Of a stretch of DNA of 64,000 nt, positions 27,575 through 36,075 are shown one piece after another. The notes below the pieces were generated by a model, which did not search any database, was not told the DNA's origin, and was given only the letters and a program-made list of their open reading frames with translations. The first letter of the stretch is position 1; the number at the start of each line of letters is the position of its first letter. This DNA is from Paraperibacillus esterisolvens (GTDB lineage: Bacteria; Bacillota; Bacilli; Bacillales; DSM-1321): assembly GCF_046237625.1 (NCBI RefSeq), contig NZ_CP143545.1, forward strand, positions 2,108,001 through 2,172,000, written 5' to 3'. The translations under genes were made by a program, and so were the position numbers.

Positions 27575-28849
27575 ATGGATATTTTTTCTCCGGAATATGC
27601 AGCGGGATTGGACCTGACTGATCCGCTTAAGGACTTCATAAATGAATTTTATCTTTTGGAAGGCACTATTTATATGGATGGAAACTCTCTGGGACTTCTG
27701 TCTAAAAGAGCAGAAAAGACTTTGATGGACACTTTCTCTGACTGGAAAGAATCCGGCATTGACGGCTGGATGAGAGGAAGGGAGCCGTGGTTTGCCTTGT
27801 CAGAAAAAATCGGAGGGATGATGGCTCCGCTTGTCGGCGCTGCTCCGGATGAAGTTGTTTGTGCCGGTTCAACGACGGTCAATCTCCACCAGCTGGCATC
27901 CACCTTTTATGAACCGTCAGGAAAAAGAACCAAAATCCTTGCTGATGAGCTGAATTTTCCTTCTGACATCTATGCGCTGCAGAGCCTGCTTGCCTTAAAG
28001 GGATACAACCCCGATACACATCTGGTTAGAGTGGAGAGCCGGGATGGACGCTTTCTTCGTGAGGAAGATATCATTACGGCCATGACGGATGAGATTGCAC
28101 TGATTGTCCTGCCTTCCGTTCTGTACCGAAGCGGACAGGTGCTTGATATGGAGCTGTTGACCCGTGAAGCAAACAAACGGGGAATTCCGATTGGCTTTGA
28201 TGCCTGCCATTCCATCGGGGCTGTGCCGCACAGGTTTACCAGCTGGGGAGTGGACTTCGCCTTTTGGTGTACATACAAGCATCTGAACGGAGGACCAGGA
28301 AGTACAGGCGGTCTTTACGTGAACAAGAAGCATCATGGCAGACGGCCCGGACTTGCAGGATGGTTCGGATCGCAAAAGGAAAAGCAATTTGACATGGAGC
28401 ATACCTTCACACCTGCTGTGGGGGCTGGTGCCTATCAGATTGGTACGCCCCATGTATTAAGCAGTGCCCCTCTCCTGGGTTCCCTGGAAATATTCGCACA
28501 GGCGGGCATTGAAAAGGTCCGGGAAAAATCGCTGCAGCTGACTCAATATCTCATCAGCCTTGCTGGACAGGAATTAGGTGCATGGAATTTTACCATTGGC
28601 AGCCCGCTCGATGAAGATAAGAGAGGGGCTCATGTCAGCCTGGAACATAAAGAGGCTGCCAGAATCTGCAAGGCGCTGAAAAATAGGGGAATCATCCCGG
28701 ACTTCCGCGCACCCAATATCATCAGGCTTGCCCCGGCTGCCCTTTATTCAACTTTTGAGGACGTGAGACAGACTATAGCTGTTTTAAAATCTGTCATGGA
28801 AGGCAGATTATATGAACAGTATCCACTGGGGCGGGAGGTGGTGGCTTGA
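27575..28849 (+). CDS. kynU: Kynureninase
   Basis: ATG 27575 follows AGAGGGG. 424 residues. A PLP-dependent fold-type I enzyme that splits kynurenine into anthranilate and alanine. The opening (YLLEGTIYMDGNSLGLLSKRA), the WMRGREPWF segment and the PLP lysine Lys235 in WCTYKHLNGGPGS identify it. The other two pathway enzymes, kynA and kynB, lie 5 kb downstream on the same strand with an acyl-CoA cluster between them. A terminator-like hairpin follows, so kynU is transcribed apart from them. Confidence 0.95.
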   Translation: MDIFSPEYAAGLDLTDPLKDFINEFYLLEGTIYMDGNSLGLLSKRAEKTLMDTFSDWKESGIDGWMRGREPWFALSEKIGGMMAPLVGAAPDEVVCAGSTTVNLHQLASTFYEPSGKRTKILADELNFPSDIYALQSLLALKGYNPDTHLVRVESRDGRFLREEDIITAMTDEIALIVLPSVLYRSGQVLDMELLTREANKRGIPIGFDACHSIGAVPHRFTSWGVDFAFWCTYKHLNGGPGSTGGLYVNKKHHGRRPGLAGWFGSQKEKQFDMEHTFTPAVGAGAYQIGTPHVLSSAPLLGSLEIFAQAGIEKVREKSLQLTQYLISLAGQELGAWNFTIGSPLDEDKRGAHVSLEHKEAARICKALKNRGIIPDFRAPNIIRLAPAALYSTFEDVRQTIAVLKSVMEGRLYEQYPLGREVVA

Positions 28850-28855
28850 AACCGG

Positions 28856-28885
28856 GGATTCATCGTTAAAAGATGATTCCTTTTT
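28856..28885 (+). terminator. Probable terminator after kynU
   Basis: GGATTCATC and GATGATTCC form a stem with one T-T mismatch followed by TTTTT. Confidence 0.6.
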
Positions 28886-28918
28886 CACCCTGAGTTTTCT
28901 AAATTTTCAGTAAAAAAT

Positions 28919-28946
28919 TTGAAACTTCAGTATTTACGGTTATAAT
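28919..28946 (+). promoter_or_regulatory. SigA-type promoter of the acyl-CoA cluster
   Basis: TTGAAA (28919-28924) and a perfect TATAAT (28941-28946) are 16 bases apart. The predicted start point falls at the beginning of the TetR-type operator described next. Confidence 0.75.
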
Positions 28947-28953
28947 AAGCTTA

Positions 28954-28971
28954 ATACCGACTGGTTAGTAT
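28954..28971 (+). promoter_or_regulatory. TetR-type operator, copy 1
   Basis: ATACCGACTGGTTAGTAT is an imperfect palindrome lying just downstream of the -10 box, a classic repressor position. A second copy lies at 31687-31704 before the 3-hydroxyacyl-CoA dehydrogenase gene. The regulator gene at 31078 is located between the two sites and is the probable ligand-responsive repressor. Confidence 0.7.
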
Positions 28972-29029
28972 TCCAATATGAAAGCGTATACAGAAACGGA
29001 ATTATATCTTAAGAAAGAGGTTTTTTGAT

Positions 29030-29343
29030 ATGCATGTAAAGCAGCTATTTGACTTGACTGGAATGACCGCGGTCATCACCTTTACAAAGGATCTGGCCGC
29101 CAAGTGGGGGGAGTACAACATCAATATGAACTGCATAGCTCCCGGCTTTTCCCAACCAAGATGTCTAAAGCGCTTATAGAAAATGGAAGGGATTCCATAT
29201 TCGGAAAAACTCCGCTCAGGAGATTCAGCAGTGAGGATGACCTTAAGGGAGCTGCCCTTTTCCTGGCCTCCGAAGCATCCAGCTTTGTGACAGGCAATGT
29301 GCTGATTGTTGATGGAGGGAGCCATGTGTGTTCAATGAAATAA
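29030..29343 (+). pseudogene. SDR (3-oxoacyl reductase-like) with internal deletion and frameshift
   Basis: ATG 29030 reads MHVKQLFDLTGMTAVIT, the normal SDR N-terminus. It then jumps directly to FTKDLAAKWGEYNINMNCIAPGF, a segment normally about 150 residues later, so the cofactor loop and active site are gone. One T then seems missing near 29144-29147 (GGCTTTTCCC). The remaining PTKMSKALIENG to LIVDGGSHV continues in the next frame to TAA at 29341-29343. The gene was the first of the TetR-controlled operon. Confidence 0.85.
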
Positions 29344-29383
29344 CCATGAGCAGCTTATAAAAATAATGTCTGGAGGAAATAAC

Positions 29384-30997
29384 ATGAAATCAAGTAAGCC
29401 CTGGCAGTCGCTTTATCCTGATTCCATCTCCAAAGAATTGAACATACCCGACTTATCCCTGCCACAGCTGCTGCAGGAAACCGCCAAAACATATCCTTCC
29501 CATCCAGCTGTCTCTTTTTATGGAAGAAAAACCAGCTATCTGGAGCTGCATCGTATGTCAGAGGCTTTTGCTTCGGCCCTTCAGCAGAATGGTATTCAAA
29601 AAGGCGACCGGGTGGCGATCATGCTCCCCAACTGCCCACAGTATATCATCTCTTATTATGGCACGCTATCTGCGGGAGCAATCGTCACACAAATTAATCC
29701 AATGAGCGTAGAACGGGAGCTTCTTCATCTTTTGAATGATTCCGGGGCAGAGACGATCATTGCCTTCGGGGCTTTCCTGCCAAGAGTGGAAGCTGTCAGG
29801 AAAAAGACAAACCTGAGGAATGTGGTTTCCGTTGAATTTCAGCCCTCGGCCGCAAATCCGGAAGGTGCCGTGCGGTTTGAGGATTTTCTGAAGGGCGGCA
29901 ATGGGACTGCAGGGGGAATTATAGTGGATCCAAAAGAAGATACCGCTGTCCTTCAATATACCGGTGGAACGACGGGAAGATCAAAGGGTGCCATGCTGAC
30001 TCACCGCAATTTGGTGGCCAATGTCCTTCAATCCTATGAATTTTTCAAGTTCGATCTCGGCTTTGGCAAGGAACGATGCTTGACTGTAATCCCTTTATTC
30101 CATGTGTTCGCCATGACCTCGTGCATGAATCTGTCCGTATTCCTCGGCGCTGAAATGATCCTGCTGCCGCGGTTTGATCTGGAGGAAGTGCTCCAGACGA
30201 TCAAAACGGAGCAGCCTACCCTTTTCCCGGGCGTCCCGACCATGTATGTGGCCCTGACGAATCATCCGAATGCCGAGGAATACGGAATAGACTCTATCGA
30301 AATCTGCAACAGCGGAAGCGCACCCATGCCGGTGGAACTACTGAGGGAATTCGAGCGGAAGACCGGTTCCAGGATCCTCGAAGGCTATGGATTATCTGAG
30401 GCAGCTCCCGTGACTCACTGCAATCCGAGTTTCTCAGAACGGAAGCCCGGTACTGTCGGCATTCCCTTTCCATCCACCGATTATAAAATCGTGGATACAG
30501 CGACCGGTAACAAAGAGCTTCCGCCAGGGGAACTGGGTGAAGTGATTGTCCGCGGGCCACAGATTATGAAAGGATACTGGAACATGCCTGAAGAAACGGC
30601 AAACGTACTTAGAGACGGCTGGCTTTACACAGGAGATATCGGTTTGATGGACGCAGAAGGTTATCTTTCCGTCGTGGATCGCAAAAAGGATATGATCATC
30701 GCCAGCGGATTCAACATCTACCCCCGGGATATCGAGGAAGTGCTCTATGAGCATCCAAGCGTACAGGAGGCTGTAGTCATCGGGGTGCCACATGCCTACC
30801 GCGGTGAAACGGTCAAAGCTGTTCTCGTGCTAAAAAACGGCAGGGAGGCAGATGAAGAAGAGATTCAGGCCTTCTGCCGCGCCAACCTGGCATCCTATAA
30901 AGTCCCGGAAATTATAGAGTTCCGTTCTGAGCTGCCCAAGACCAGTGTTGGCAAGATCCTGAGACGGGCTTTAAGGGAGGAGATTACGTCCAAATGA
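29384..30997 (+). CDS. Long-chain/aryl acyl-CoA ligase (AMP-forming)
   Basis: ATG 29384 follows TGGAGG; the upstream ATG 29366 lacks a site. 537 residues. ANL-superfamily ligase that adenylates a carboxylic acid and joins it to CoA. Motifs include LQYTGGTTGRSKGA starting at Tyr192, IEICNSGSAPMP, EGYGLSEAAPVTHCNP, YTGDIG, DRKKDMII and the catalytic lysine in KTSVGKILRR. Length and motifs fit FadD-type ligases. It is the first intact gene after operator copy 1, directly behind the broken SDR. Confidence 0.9.
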   Translation: MKSSKPWQSLYPDSISKELNIPDLSLPQLLQETAKTYPSHPAVSFYGRKTSYLELHRMSEAFASALQQNGIQKGDRVAIMLPNCPQYIISYYGTLSAGAIVTQINPMSVERELLHLLNDSGAETIIAFGAFLPRVEAVRKKTNLRNVVSVEFQPSAANPEGAVRFEDFLKGGNGTAGGIIVDPKEDTAVLQYTGGTTGRSKGAMLTHRNLVANVLQSYEFFKFDLGFGKERCLTVIPLFHVFAMTSCMNLSVFLGAEMILLPRFDLEEVLQTIKTEQPTLFPGVPTMYVALTNHPNAEEYGIDSIEICNSGSAPMPVELLREFERKTGSRILEGYGLSEAAPVTHCNPSFSERKPGTVGIPFPSTDYKIVDTATGNKELPPGELGEVIVRGPQIMKGYWNMPEETANVLRDGWLYTGDIGLMDAEGYLSVVDRKKDMIIASGFNIYPRDIEEVLYEHPSVQEAVVIGVPHAYRGETVKAVLVLKNGREADEEEIQAFCRANLASYKVPEIIEFRSELPKTSVGKILRRALREEITSK

Positions 30998-31077
30998 TTC
31001 TGCCAGATTTAGAAATGGTACAGCCTGCCATATGGTATAATTCTAGCTGAATTCAATTGAAATGGTGGGTCTTGCAC

Positions 31078-31644
31078 ATGAAGGAAAAAATAACAGCAGC
31101 AGCAATAGAGCTTTTTGATAGAAAAGGATTTGGAAGCACTTCTATCCAGGATATCGTAGAGGCGCTCGGAGTAACCAAAGGGACCTTTTATTACTACTTT
31201 TCCAGTAAAGAGGAGCTCCTCAGGGGCATTCATCTTCATTACATTGATGATCTGGTCAGCCATCAGGAGGAAATACTCTCTGATGATTCCCTGGACAGCA
31301 AGCAAAAGCTGTACAGAATTATTTATTTGCTCATATCGGATATCAAAAAGCAGGGAGCAAGCGCCAAGGTCTTCACGAGGGAAATACGCCACTTGAATGA
31401 AGAGCACTACCGGGAGATCACTTCAAAACGCGATCAGTTCCGCTATAATATGGAACAGCTCCTCAGCGACGGAATCAAGAATAAAGAGTTTCGTCAAAGT
31501 TTGAATCCTGAGCTGATTGCGTTCGGGATTCTCGGTGTGACCAATTGGAGCTACAACTGGTTCAATCCGGAAGGAAGTGTCTCTGATAAGGAAGTGGCGG
31601 AGATGTTTACGGAGATGCTGCTAAAAGGAATTGAAATGAATTAG
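31078..31644 (+). CDS. TetR/AcrR regulator of the acyl-CoA cluster
   Basis: ATG 31078 with GGTGGG eight bases upstream; the in-frame TTG 31057 lacks a site. 188 residues. N-terminal helix-turn-helix is textbook TetR (IVEALGVTKGTFYYYFSSKEELL), followed by an all-helical ligand domain. Position between a fatty acyl-CoA ligase gene and a 3-hydroxyacyl-CoA dehydrogenase gene, each preceded by the same palindrome, makes it the likely repressor of both, relieved by an acyl-CoA. That functional link is inference. Confidence 0.88.
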   Translation: MKEKITAAAIELFDRKGFGSTSIQDIVEALGVTKGTFYYYFSSKEELLRGIHLHYIDDLVSHQEEILSDDSLDSKQKLYRIIYLLISDIKKQGASAKVFTREIRHLNEEHYREITSKRDQFRYNMEQLLSDGIKNKEFRQSLNPELIAFGILGVTNWSYNWFNPEGSVSDKEVAEMFTEMLLKGIEMN

Positions 31645-31686
31645 GAACAGAGGAAGGGCTTAAGAGCCGTTTCCTGCCACATTAAC

Positions 31687-31704
31687 ATACCAACTGGTTA
31701 GTAT
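31687..31704 (+). promoter_or_regulatory. TetR-type operator, copy 2
   Basis: ATACCAACTGGTTAGTAT differs from copy 1 at one base and is a near-perfect palindrome (ATACyAACyrGTTrGTAT). It ends directly before the AAAGGGGAGG ribosome site of the next gene, so a bound repressor would block initiation or elongation. Confidence 0.7.
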
Positions 31705-31721
31705 AAAGGGGAGGATAAAAC

Positions 31722-32603
31722 ATGAATGAAAAGGAAATTGCCGCCATATCTGTCATTGGGGCTGGCCAGATGGGGCATCAGATTGCCATGCTGAGTGCAT
31801 TGGGAGGCTATGAAACGATACTGGTTGATATTGAGGAAGGTGCTCTTGAAAAAGCAAGGAGTGCATTAAAAGGAATCATGTCCCGCTGGCTTGAAAAAGG
31901 AAAAACATCAGAAGATGCACTTGAAGCGGCCTTCCACAGGCTGAGATTCACCACTTCCTTGGAAGAAGCAGCCCGCCCTGCCGATCTTATCATTGAAGCG
32001 GTGGTAGAGAAATTGGATGTCAAAGCAGAGGTATTCGCAAAGCTCGAAGAACTGGCGCCTCCGCATGTGATTTTTGCCACTAACAGTTCCACAATCGTTT
32101 CAAGCAGGCTGGCTCCAGCGACAAAGCGGGCGGATAAGGTATTGAACATGCATTTCTTTTTTCCGCCTCTTGTCATGGATCTCGTGGAAGTGGTTAAGAA
32201 CCCTGATACCTCAGAGGATACGGCACAAAAAGTCATGGCTGTATGCAAGAGGATGAACAGGACATCCGTGCTCCTTCAGAAGGAAATCTCCGGATTTGCA
32301 GCAAACCGCATACTGGGTGCCCTGCAGCGGGAGGCGGTTTATCTGTACGAGGAGGGAATCGCCGATTTCAAGGACATCGACCTGATCTGCCGCAAAGCCC
32401 TGAATCATCCGATCGGTCCCTTTGAACTAATGGATTTATCCGGCATAGATGTCGGATATTACGTGATGCAGCAGCGGTTCAATGAGACGGGTGATCCAGG
32501 TGATAAGCCGTTTTCCTGTATAGAAGAAAAGGTGAAAAAAGGAGAACTTGGCCGAAAAACGGGGAAGGGCTGGTATACATACAGCAAAGAGGGGGTTAAA
32601 TGA
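31722..32603 (+). CDS. 3-hydroxyacyl-CoA (3-hydroxybutyryl-CoA) dehydrogenase
   Basis: 293 residues, ATG after AAAGGGGAGG. The NAD-binding loop GAGQMG begins at residue 13. The catalytic region (ATNSSTIVSSRLA, then MHFFFPPLVMDLVEVV) and the C-terminal KALNHPIGPFELMDLSGIDVGYYVM domain are complete. It oxidises L-3-hydroxyacyl-CoA to 3-ketoacyl-CoA in fatty acid breakdown or butanoate metabolism. It is followed without a gap by the truncated enoyl-CoA hydratase and a quinone reductase-type gene. Confidence 0.92.
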   Translation: MNEKEIAAISVIGAGQMGHQIAMLSALGGYETILVDIEEGALEKARSALKGIMSRWLEKGKTSEDALEAAFHRLRFTTSLEEAARPADLIIEAVVEKLDVKAEVFAKLEELAPPHVIFATNSSTIVSSRLAPATKRADKVLNMHFFFPPLVMDLVEVVKNPDTSEDTAQKVMAVCKRMNRTSVLLQKEISGFAANRILGALQREAVYLYEEGIADFKDIDLICRKALNHPIGPFELMDLSGIDVGYYVMQQRFNETGDPGDKPFSCIEEKVKKGELGRKTGKGWYTYSKEGVK

Positions 32604-32828
32604 ATGGGGCGTTTTGTAACGTACGAGAAGAATAATAACACTGCGGTCGTCGTTATCAATAATCCTCCGCTGAATGTTTTAGAAAGACAAGTTTTCCAAG
32701 AACTGCTCCATACCTTCCAGGAACCTTCATCTGACAGTAAAATAACGGCCGTCCTACTGACCGGAAGCGGTTCAAAGGCATTCGAAACCTGTATTCACAG
32801 GAAGATAAGGGAGGTTTTAGCATCATGA
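32604..32828 (+). pseudogene. Truncated enoyl-CoA hydratase/isomerase
   Basis: The frame begins MGRFVTYEKNNNTAVVVINNPPLNVL and runs through ITAVLLTGSGSKAF, the normal N-terminal 60 residues of a crotonase. It then breaks into ETCIHRKIREVLAS, which is only the read-through of the next gene's ribosome site. The oxyanion-hole GADI segment and the remaining two thirds are missing, so no activity is possible. The deletion kept the ATGA overlap with the following gene. Confidence 0.85.
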
Positions 32829-33799
32829 AGGCGATTCAGTTTACCGAATACGGTACACCAGATGTTATGAATGCCGTGGATCTTCCTGTGCCTGAGCCGG
32901 GAAGCCGGGAAGTCCTGATAAGGGTGCAGGCGGCAGGCGTCAATTATGCGGATACAGCAAGAAGGGAAGGTCAGTATGTGGTCCCGACTCCGCTGCCATT
33001 TGTACCCGGAGCCGAAATAGCCGGAGTTATTGAAAGAATAGGGAGCGGGGTGGCTTCCTTCAAAGAGGGCATGCGGGCTGCCTGTTTGATTGAATCAGGG
33101 GGCTATGCTGAATATGCACTTGCAGATGAGCGATCCATCATACCTCTGCCTGACGAAGTTAGTTATATCCAGGCTGCTTCACTGCCGCTTCAGGGGCTCA
33201 GTGCCTATCATATCCTGAAAACGATGGGCAGGCTTGAAAAAGGGGAGTCGGTGCTGGTCCATGCCGCAGCAGGAGGTGTCGGCACCATAGCCGTCCAGCT
33301 TGCCCGCCTCTTTGGCGCCGGTACAGTCATAGCAACAGCGAGCACAAGCGATAAGCTTGAACTCGCCGGAGACCTGGGTGCGGATGTACTTGTTAACTAT
33401 ACAGAGGAAGGATGGGAGCAGAAGGTACTTGAAGCAACAGGAGGCAAAGGGGTCGACGTGGCCCTTGAAATGGCAGGAGGAAGAATCTTCTATGAAACTC
33501 TTAAATGTCTTGCGCCCTTTGGCAGACTGGTCATTTACGGAGTGGCAAGCGGTGTGCAGAGTAAGTTTCATCCTTCCTCACTCATGGCTAGGAACCAGTC
33601 TGTCATCGGATTTTTCCTTCCGCAGATTATGAGGAAGCCGGAACTCCTGAAAGCCAGCCTTTCAGAACTGTTCAGTTTATTAGGGGAAGGAAGCCTCCGC
33701 CTGCCTGAGGGACAGAGTTTTCCATTGGAGGAAGCAGGAAAAGCGCATTCTCTTCTTCAGGAGAGAAAAACAAAAGGAAAATTGATCCTCGTACCATGA
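32825..33799 (+). CDS. Zinc-independent quinone oxidoreductase (MDR family)
   Basis: 324 residues, ATG after AAGGGAGG. A medium-chain dehydrogenase/reductase of the NADPH:quinone reductase (zeta-crystallin) branch. It has the N-terminal GroES-like domain with VNYADTARREGQY and PFVPGAEIAGVIE, then a Rossmann domain with AAAGGVGTIAVQLAR. The structural zinc cysteines are absent, as expected. It reduces quinones or enoyl groups with NADPH. Last gene of the acyl-CoA cluster, followed by a terminator. Confidence 0.9.
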   Translation: MKAIQFTEYGTPDVMNAVDLPVPEPGSREVLIRVQAAGVNYADTARREGQYVVPTPLPFVPGAEIAGVIERIGSGVASFKEGMRAACLIESGGYAEYALADERSIIPLPDEVSYIQAASLPLQGLSAYHILKTMGRLEKGESVLVHAAAGGVGTIAVQLARLFGAGTVIATASTSDKLELAGDLGADVLVNYTEEGWEQKVLEATGGKGVDVALEMAGGRIFYETLKCLAPFGRLVIYGVASGVQSKFHPSSLMARNQSVIGFFLPQIMRKPELLKASLSELFSLLGEGSLRLPEGQSFPLEEAGKAHSLLQERKTKGKLILVP

Positions 33800-33805
33800 G
33801 TTTCG

Positions 33806-33839
33806 AAAAACAAGGTTTTTACAAAAACCTTGTTTTTTT
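33806..33839 (+). terminator. Rho-independent terminator
   Basis: AAAAACAAGGTTTTT and AAAAACCTTG with a short loop followed by seven T residues. Ends the acyl-CoA cluster. Confidence 0.88.
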
Positions 33840-33923
33840 GTGCATTTTATACGCGAGTAAAAGAGGGATTGACGGAAAAGAGCCCGTGTCACACAATAGA
33901 AGTATTACGGGAGGGATGGAGAC

Positions 33924-34772
33924 ATGAGTGACGGCATGAAAAAGAATGAAGAAGTTTGGGAGAAGAACATACATACTGATTTCAAAAAGGATCTTTCATA
34001 CGGTCAATATCTTAAATTGGAATCCATTCTGGACAGCCAGCTGCTTCTGTCCGGGCATCATGATGAGATGCTCTTTATTATCATCCACCAGGTCAGTGAA
34101 CTATGGATGAAGCAGGTTCTTCATGAACTGGATGGTGCGAAGAAGTCTATAGCGGGACAGGATCTGGAATCCGCCTTCAAGATGCTTTCAAGGGTTTCTA
34201 GGATCCAGCAGCAGCTTATTCAATCATGGAATGTTCTGGCAACGCTTACACCGTCCGAATATCTCGAATTCCGCGACAAGCTCGGAAGCTCTTCCGGATT
34301 TCAATCGTATCAGAATAGATTGATCGAGTTTGCCCTTGGCTATAAAAACAGGAAAACACTTCAGGTCTATCAGCATGATTCCAAACTCCATGCCTTGATG
34401 CTGGATGCATTGTGCGAACCCAGCCTCTATGATGTCTCGTTAGCTGCCCTTGCGTCACACGGCTTAAAGGTTGATGAAAGTTGCCTGCAGAGGGACTGGT
34501 CTCTTCCTTATGAACCGAATGAAAGTGTGGAGGCGGCCTGGATTGAGGTATACCGCGATGTGGATACATACTGGGATTTATACGAACTCGCTGAAAAGCT
34601 CCTCGATATAGGGAGCCAGCAGCAAATCTGGCGGTTTAACCATGCGACAACTGTGGAGCGGATCATCGGACATAAAACAGGTACTGGAGGCTCCTCCGGG
34701 GTCACGTATTTAAAAAGAGTCCTGGATCAGCAGTTTTTCCCTGAACTATGGTCGCTCCGGACAAAGTTATAA
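33924..34772 (+). CDS. kynA: Tryptophan 2,3-dioxygenase
   Basis: 282 residues, ATG after GGGAGGG. A heme enzyme that opens the indole ring of tryptophan with O2 to give N-formylkynurenine, the first step of the kynurenine pathway. Conserved marks are SYGQYLKLESILDSQ, HHDEMLFIIIHQVSELWMKQ with the active-site His, and the C-terminal GHKTGTGGSSGVTYLK loop that contacts substrate. Forms a two-gene operon with kynB sixteen bases downstream. Confidence 0.96.
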   Translation: MSDGMKKNEEVWEKNIHTDFKKDLSYGQYLKLESILDSQLLLSGHHDEMLFIIIHQVSELWMKQVLHELDGAKKSIAGQDLESAFKMLSRVSRIQQQLIQSWNVLATLTPSEYLEFRDKLGSSSGFQSYQNRLIEFALGYKNRKTLQVYQHDSKLHALMLDALCEPSLYDVSLAALASHGLKVDESCLQRDWSLPYEPNESVEAAWIEVYRDVDTYWDLYELAEKLLDIGSQQQIWRFNHATTVERIIGHKTGTGGSSGVTYLKRVLDQQFFPELWSLRTKL

Positions 34773-34788
34773 TGAAGGAGGAAAAGCT

Positions 34789-35412
34789 ATGAACAATTGG
34801 ATAGACATATCTCAGACGCTGCGCAATGGCATGCCTGTATGGCCGGGGGATACCCCGTTTTCCTATAAAGTTTCGTGGCCATATGAAGAAAGCGGCTCGG
34901 TGAATGTCGGGAAACTTGTTATGAGCACACATACAGGCACCCATATAGATGCACCCTTTCATTTTGATAATGAAGGAAGGCGGGTGCATGAGCTGGACAT
35001 AAACCTTTATATGGGTGAAGCCCAGGTTATTCACTTATCAGGAATTCAAAGAATCGGGATCAAGGAAATGGAAGGAAAGCATACAGAGGGAATTGAAAGG
35101 CTGATCATCCGTACAGACAGCTGGAAGGACAAGAGCACATTCCCGCAATCGATTCCCCCATTCGACCCGGAGGCAGCGGCCTATTTAGCAAAGCGCGGAG
35201 TCCGCCTGATCGGTCTTGATCTGCCATCCGTTGACGAGCTGGACAGCAAGGAGCTTCCTGCCCATCACGCATTGAACGAGGCCGGCATACATATTCTCGA
35301 GGGACTGGTGCTGGATGCGGCAGATGAGGGTCTATATGATCTTGCTGCCCTCCCCCTGGCTGTAGAAGGAAGTGATGGCAGTCCGGTGAGGGCTGTCATT
35401 AGAAGGCGTTAA
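34789..35412 (+). CDS. kynB: Arylformamidase (kynurenine formamidase)
   Basis: 207 residues, ATG after AAGGAGG. A metal-dependent cyclase-like hydrolase that removes the formyl group from N-formylkynurenine. The signature HTGTHIDAPFHF places the metal ligands His48, His52 and Asp54, and GLDLPSVDELDS and PAHHALNEAGIHILE complete the active site. Its product, kynurenine, is the substrate of the KynU encoded at 27.6 kb, so this window holds a full tryptophan-to-anthranilate route. Confidence 0.95.
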   Translation: MNNWIDISQTLRNGMPVWPGDTPFSYKVSWPYEESGSVNVGKLVMSTHTGTHIDAPFHFDNEGRRVHELDINLYMGEAQVIHLSGIQRIGIKEMEGKHTEGIERLIIRTDSWKDKSTFPQSIPPFDPEAAAYLAKRGVRLIGLDLPSVDELDSKELPAHHALNEAGIHILEGLVLDAADEGLYDLAALPLAVEGSDGSPVRAVIRRR

Positions 35413-35439
35413 ATCTTACGAGTGAAGGATTTGAATAAG

Positions 35440-35934
35440 ATGCTTGGAGTGAAAATAGAGAGAGTTCCATATGAGAGAAAGGTAACTTTACGCAATCTCC
35501 TGGCACTGTATCAATATGATTTTAGCGAAATGACCAGGGATGATGTAAATGATGCGGGTTTTTTTGAATATAAATACCTCGACCATTATTGGACAGATTC
35601 TAACCGGTTTCCATACTTTATTTTGTACGGCGGAAAGCTTGCAGGGTTTGCTTTGGTACGAAGGATTTTTGAAGGTGAAAAAGAATACTATTCCATGGCG
35701 GAATTCTTCATTTTAAGGAAGTACCGAAGAAATTCCACTGGAATCGCTGCCGCCGGCATGGTTTTCAATCTTCATCCAGGAAACTGGCAGCTGTCGGTGA
35801 TCGAGCAAAACCATAAAGCAAAGGCATTTTGGGACAAGACGATCACTCAGTGCTGTAATGGATGTGAAAAGATTGTGATAGAGAGCGAGGATGGAACTAT
35901 ATTTTCGTTCCGTGCCTGCGGGAACAGTGTGTGA
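35440..35934 (+). CDS. GNAT family acetyltransferase-like protein
   Basis: The start is uncertain: ATG 35440 has a GAAGGA eleven to twelve bases upstream, while GTG 35422 has none. About 164 residues. It resembles a Bacillus group of predicted acetyltransferases with LRNLLALYQYDFSE, YLDHYWTDSNRFPYFI and AGFALVRR. The acetyl-CoA site AEFFILRKYRRNSTGIAAA has R-R-N-S-T-G instead of the usual Q/R-x-x-G-x-G, a possible defect. It follows kynB after about thirty bases and could be read from the same promoter. Confidence 0.75.
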   Translation: MLGVKIERVPYERKVTLRNLLALYQYDFSEMTRDDVNDAGFFEYKYLDHYWTDSNRFPYFILYGGKLAGFALVRRIFEGEKEYYSMAEFFILRKYRRNSTGIAAAGMVFNLHPGNWQLSVIEQNHKAKAFWDKTITQCCNGCEKIVIESEDGTIFSFRACGNSV

Positions 35935-36040
35935 GTGTAAGATGGCAGGAAATCAGAGGGTAATAGAAGGGCGGGGAATATCAGGAGTTCATTTTGACAC
36001 TTTCCGGCATTCTGGTTTGAGGCGCTCAGGAGAAATGCAG

Positions 36041-36066
36041 AAAAAAAAGACAGCCAAAGGGCTGCC
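36041..36066 (-). terminator. Rho-independent terminator of the NlpC/P60 gene
   Basis: On the minus strand GGCAGCCC and GGCTG form a stem followed by TCTTTTTTTT, just after the peptidase stop codon. Confidence 0.8.
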
Positions 36067-36075
36067 TGATCTGTT

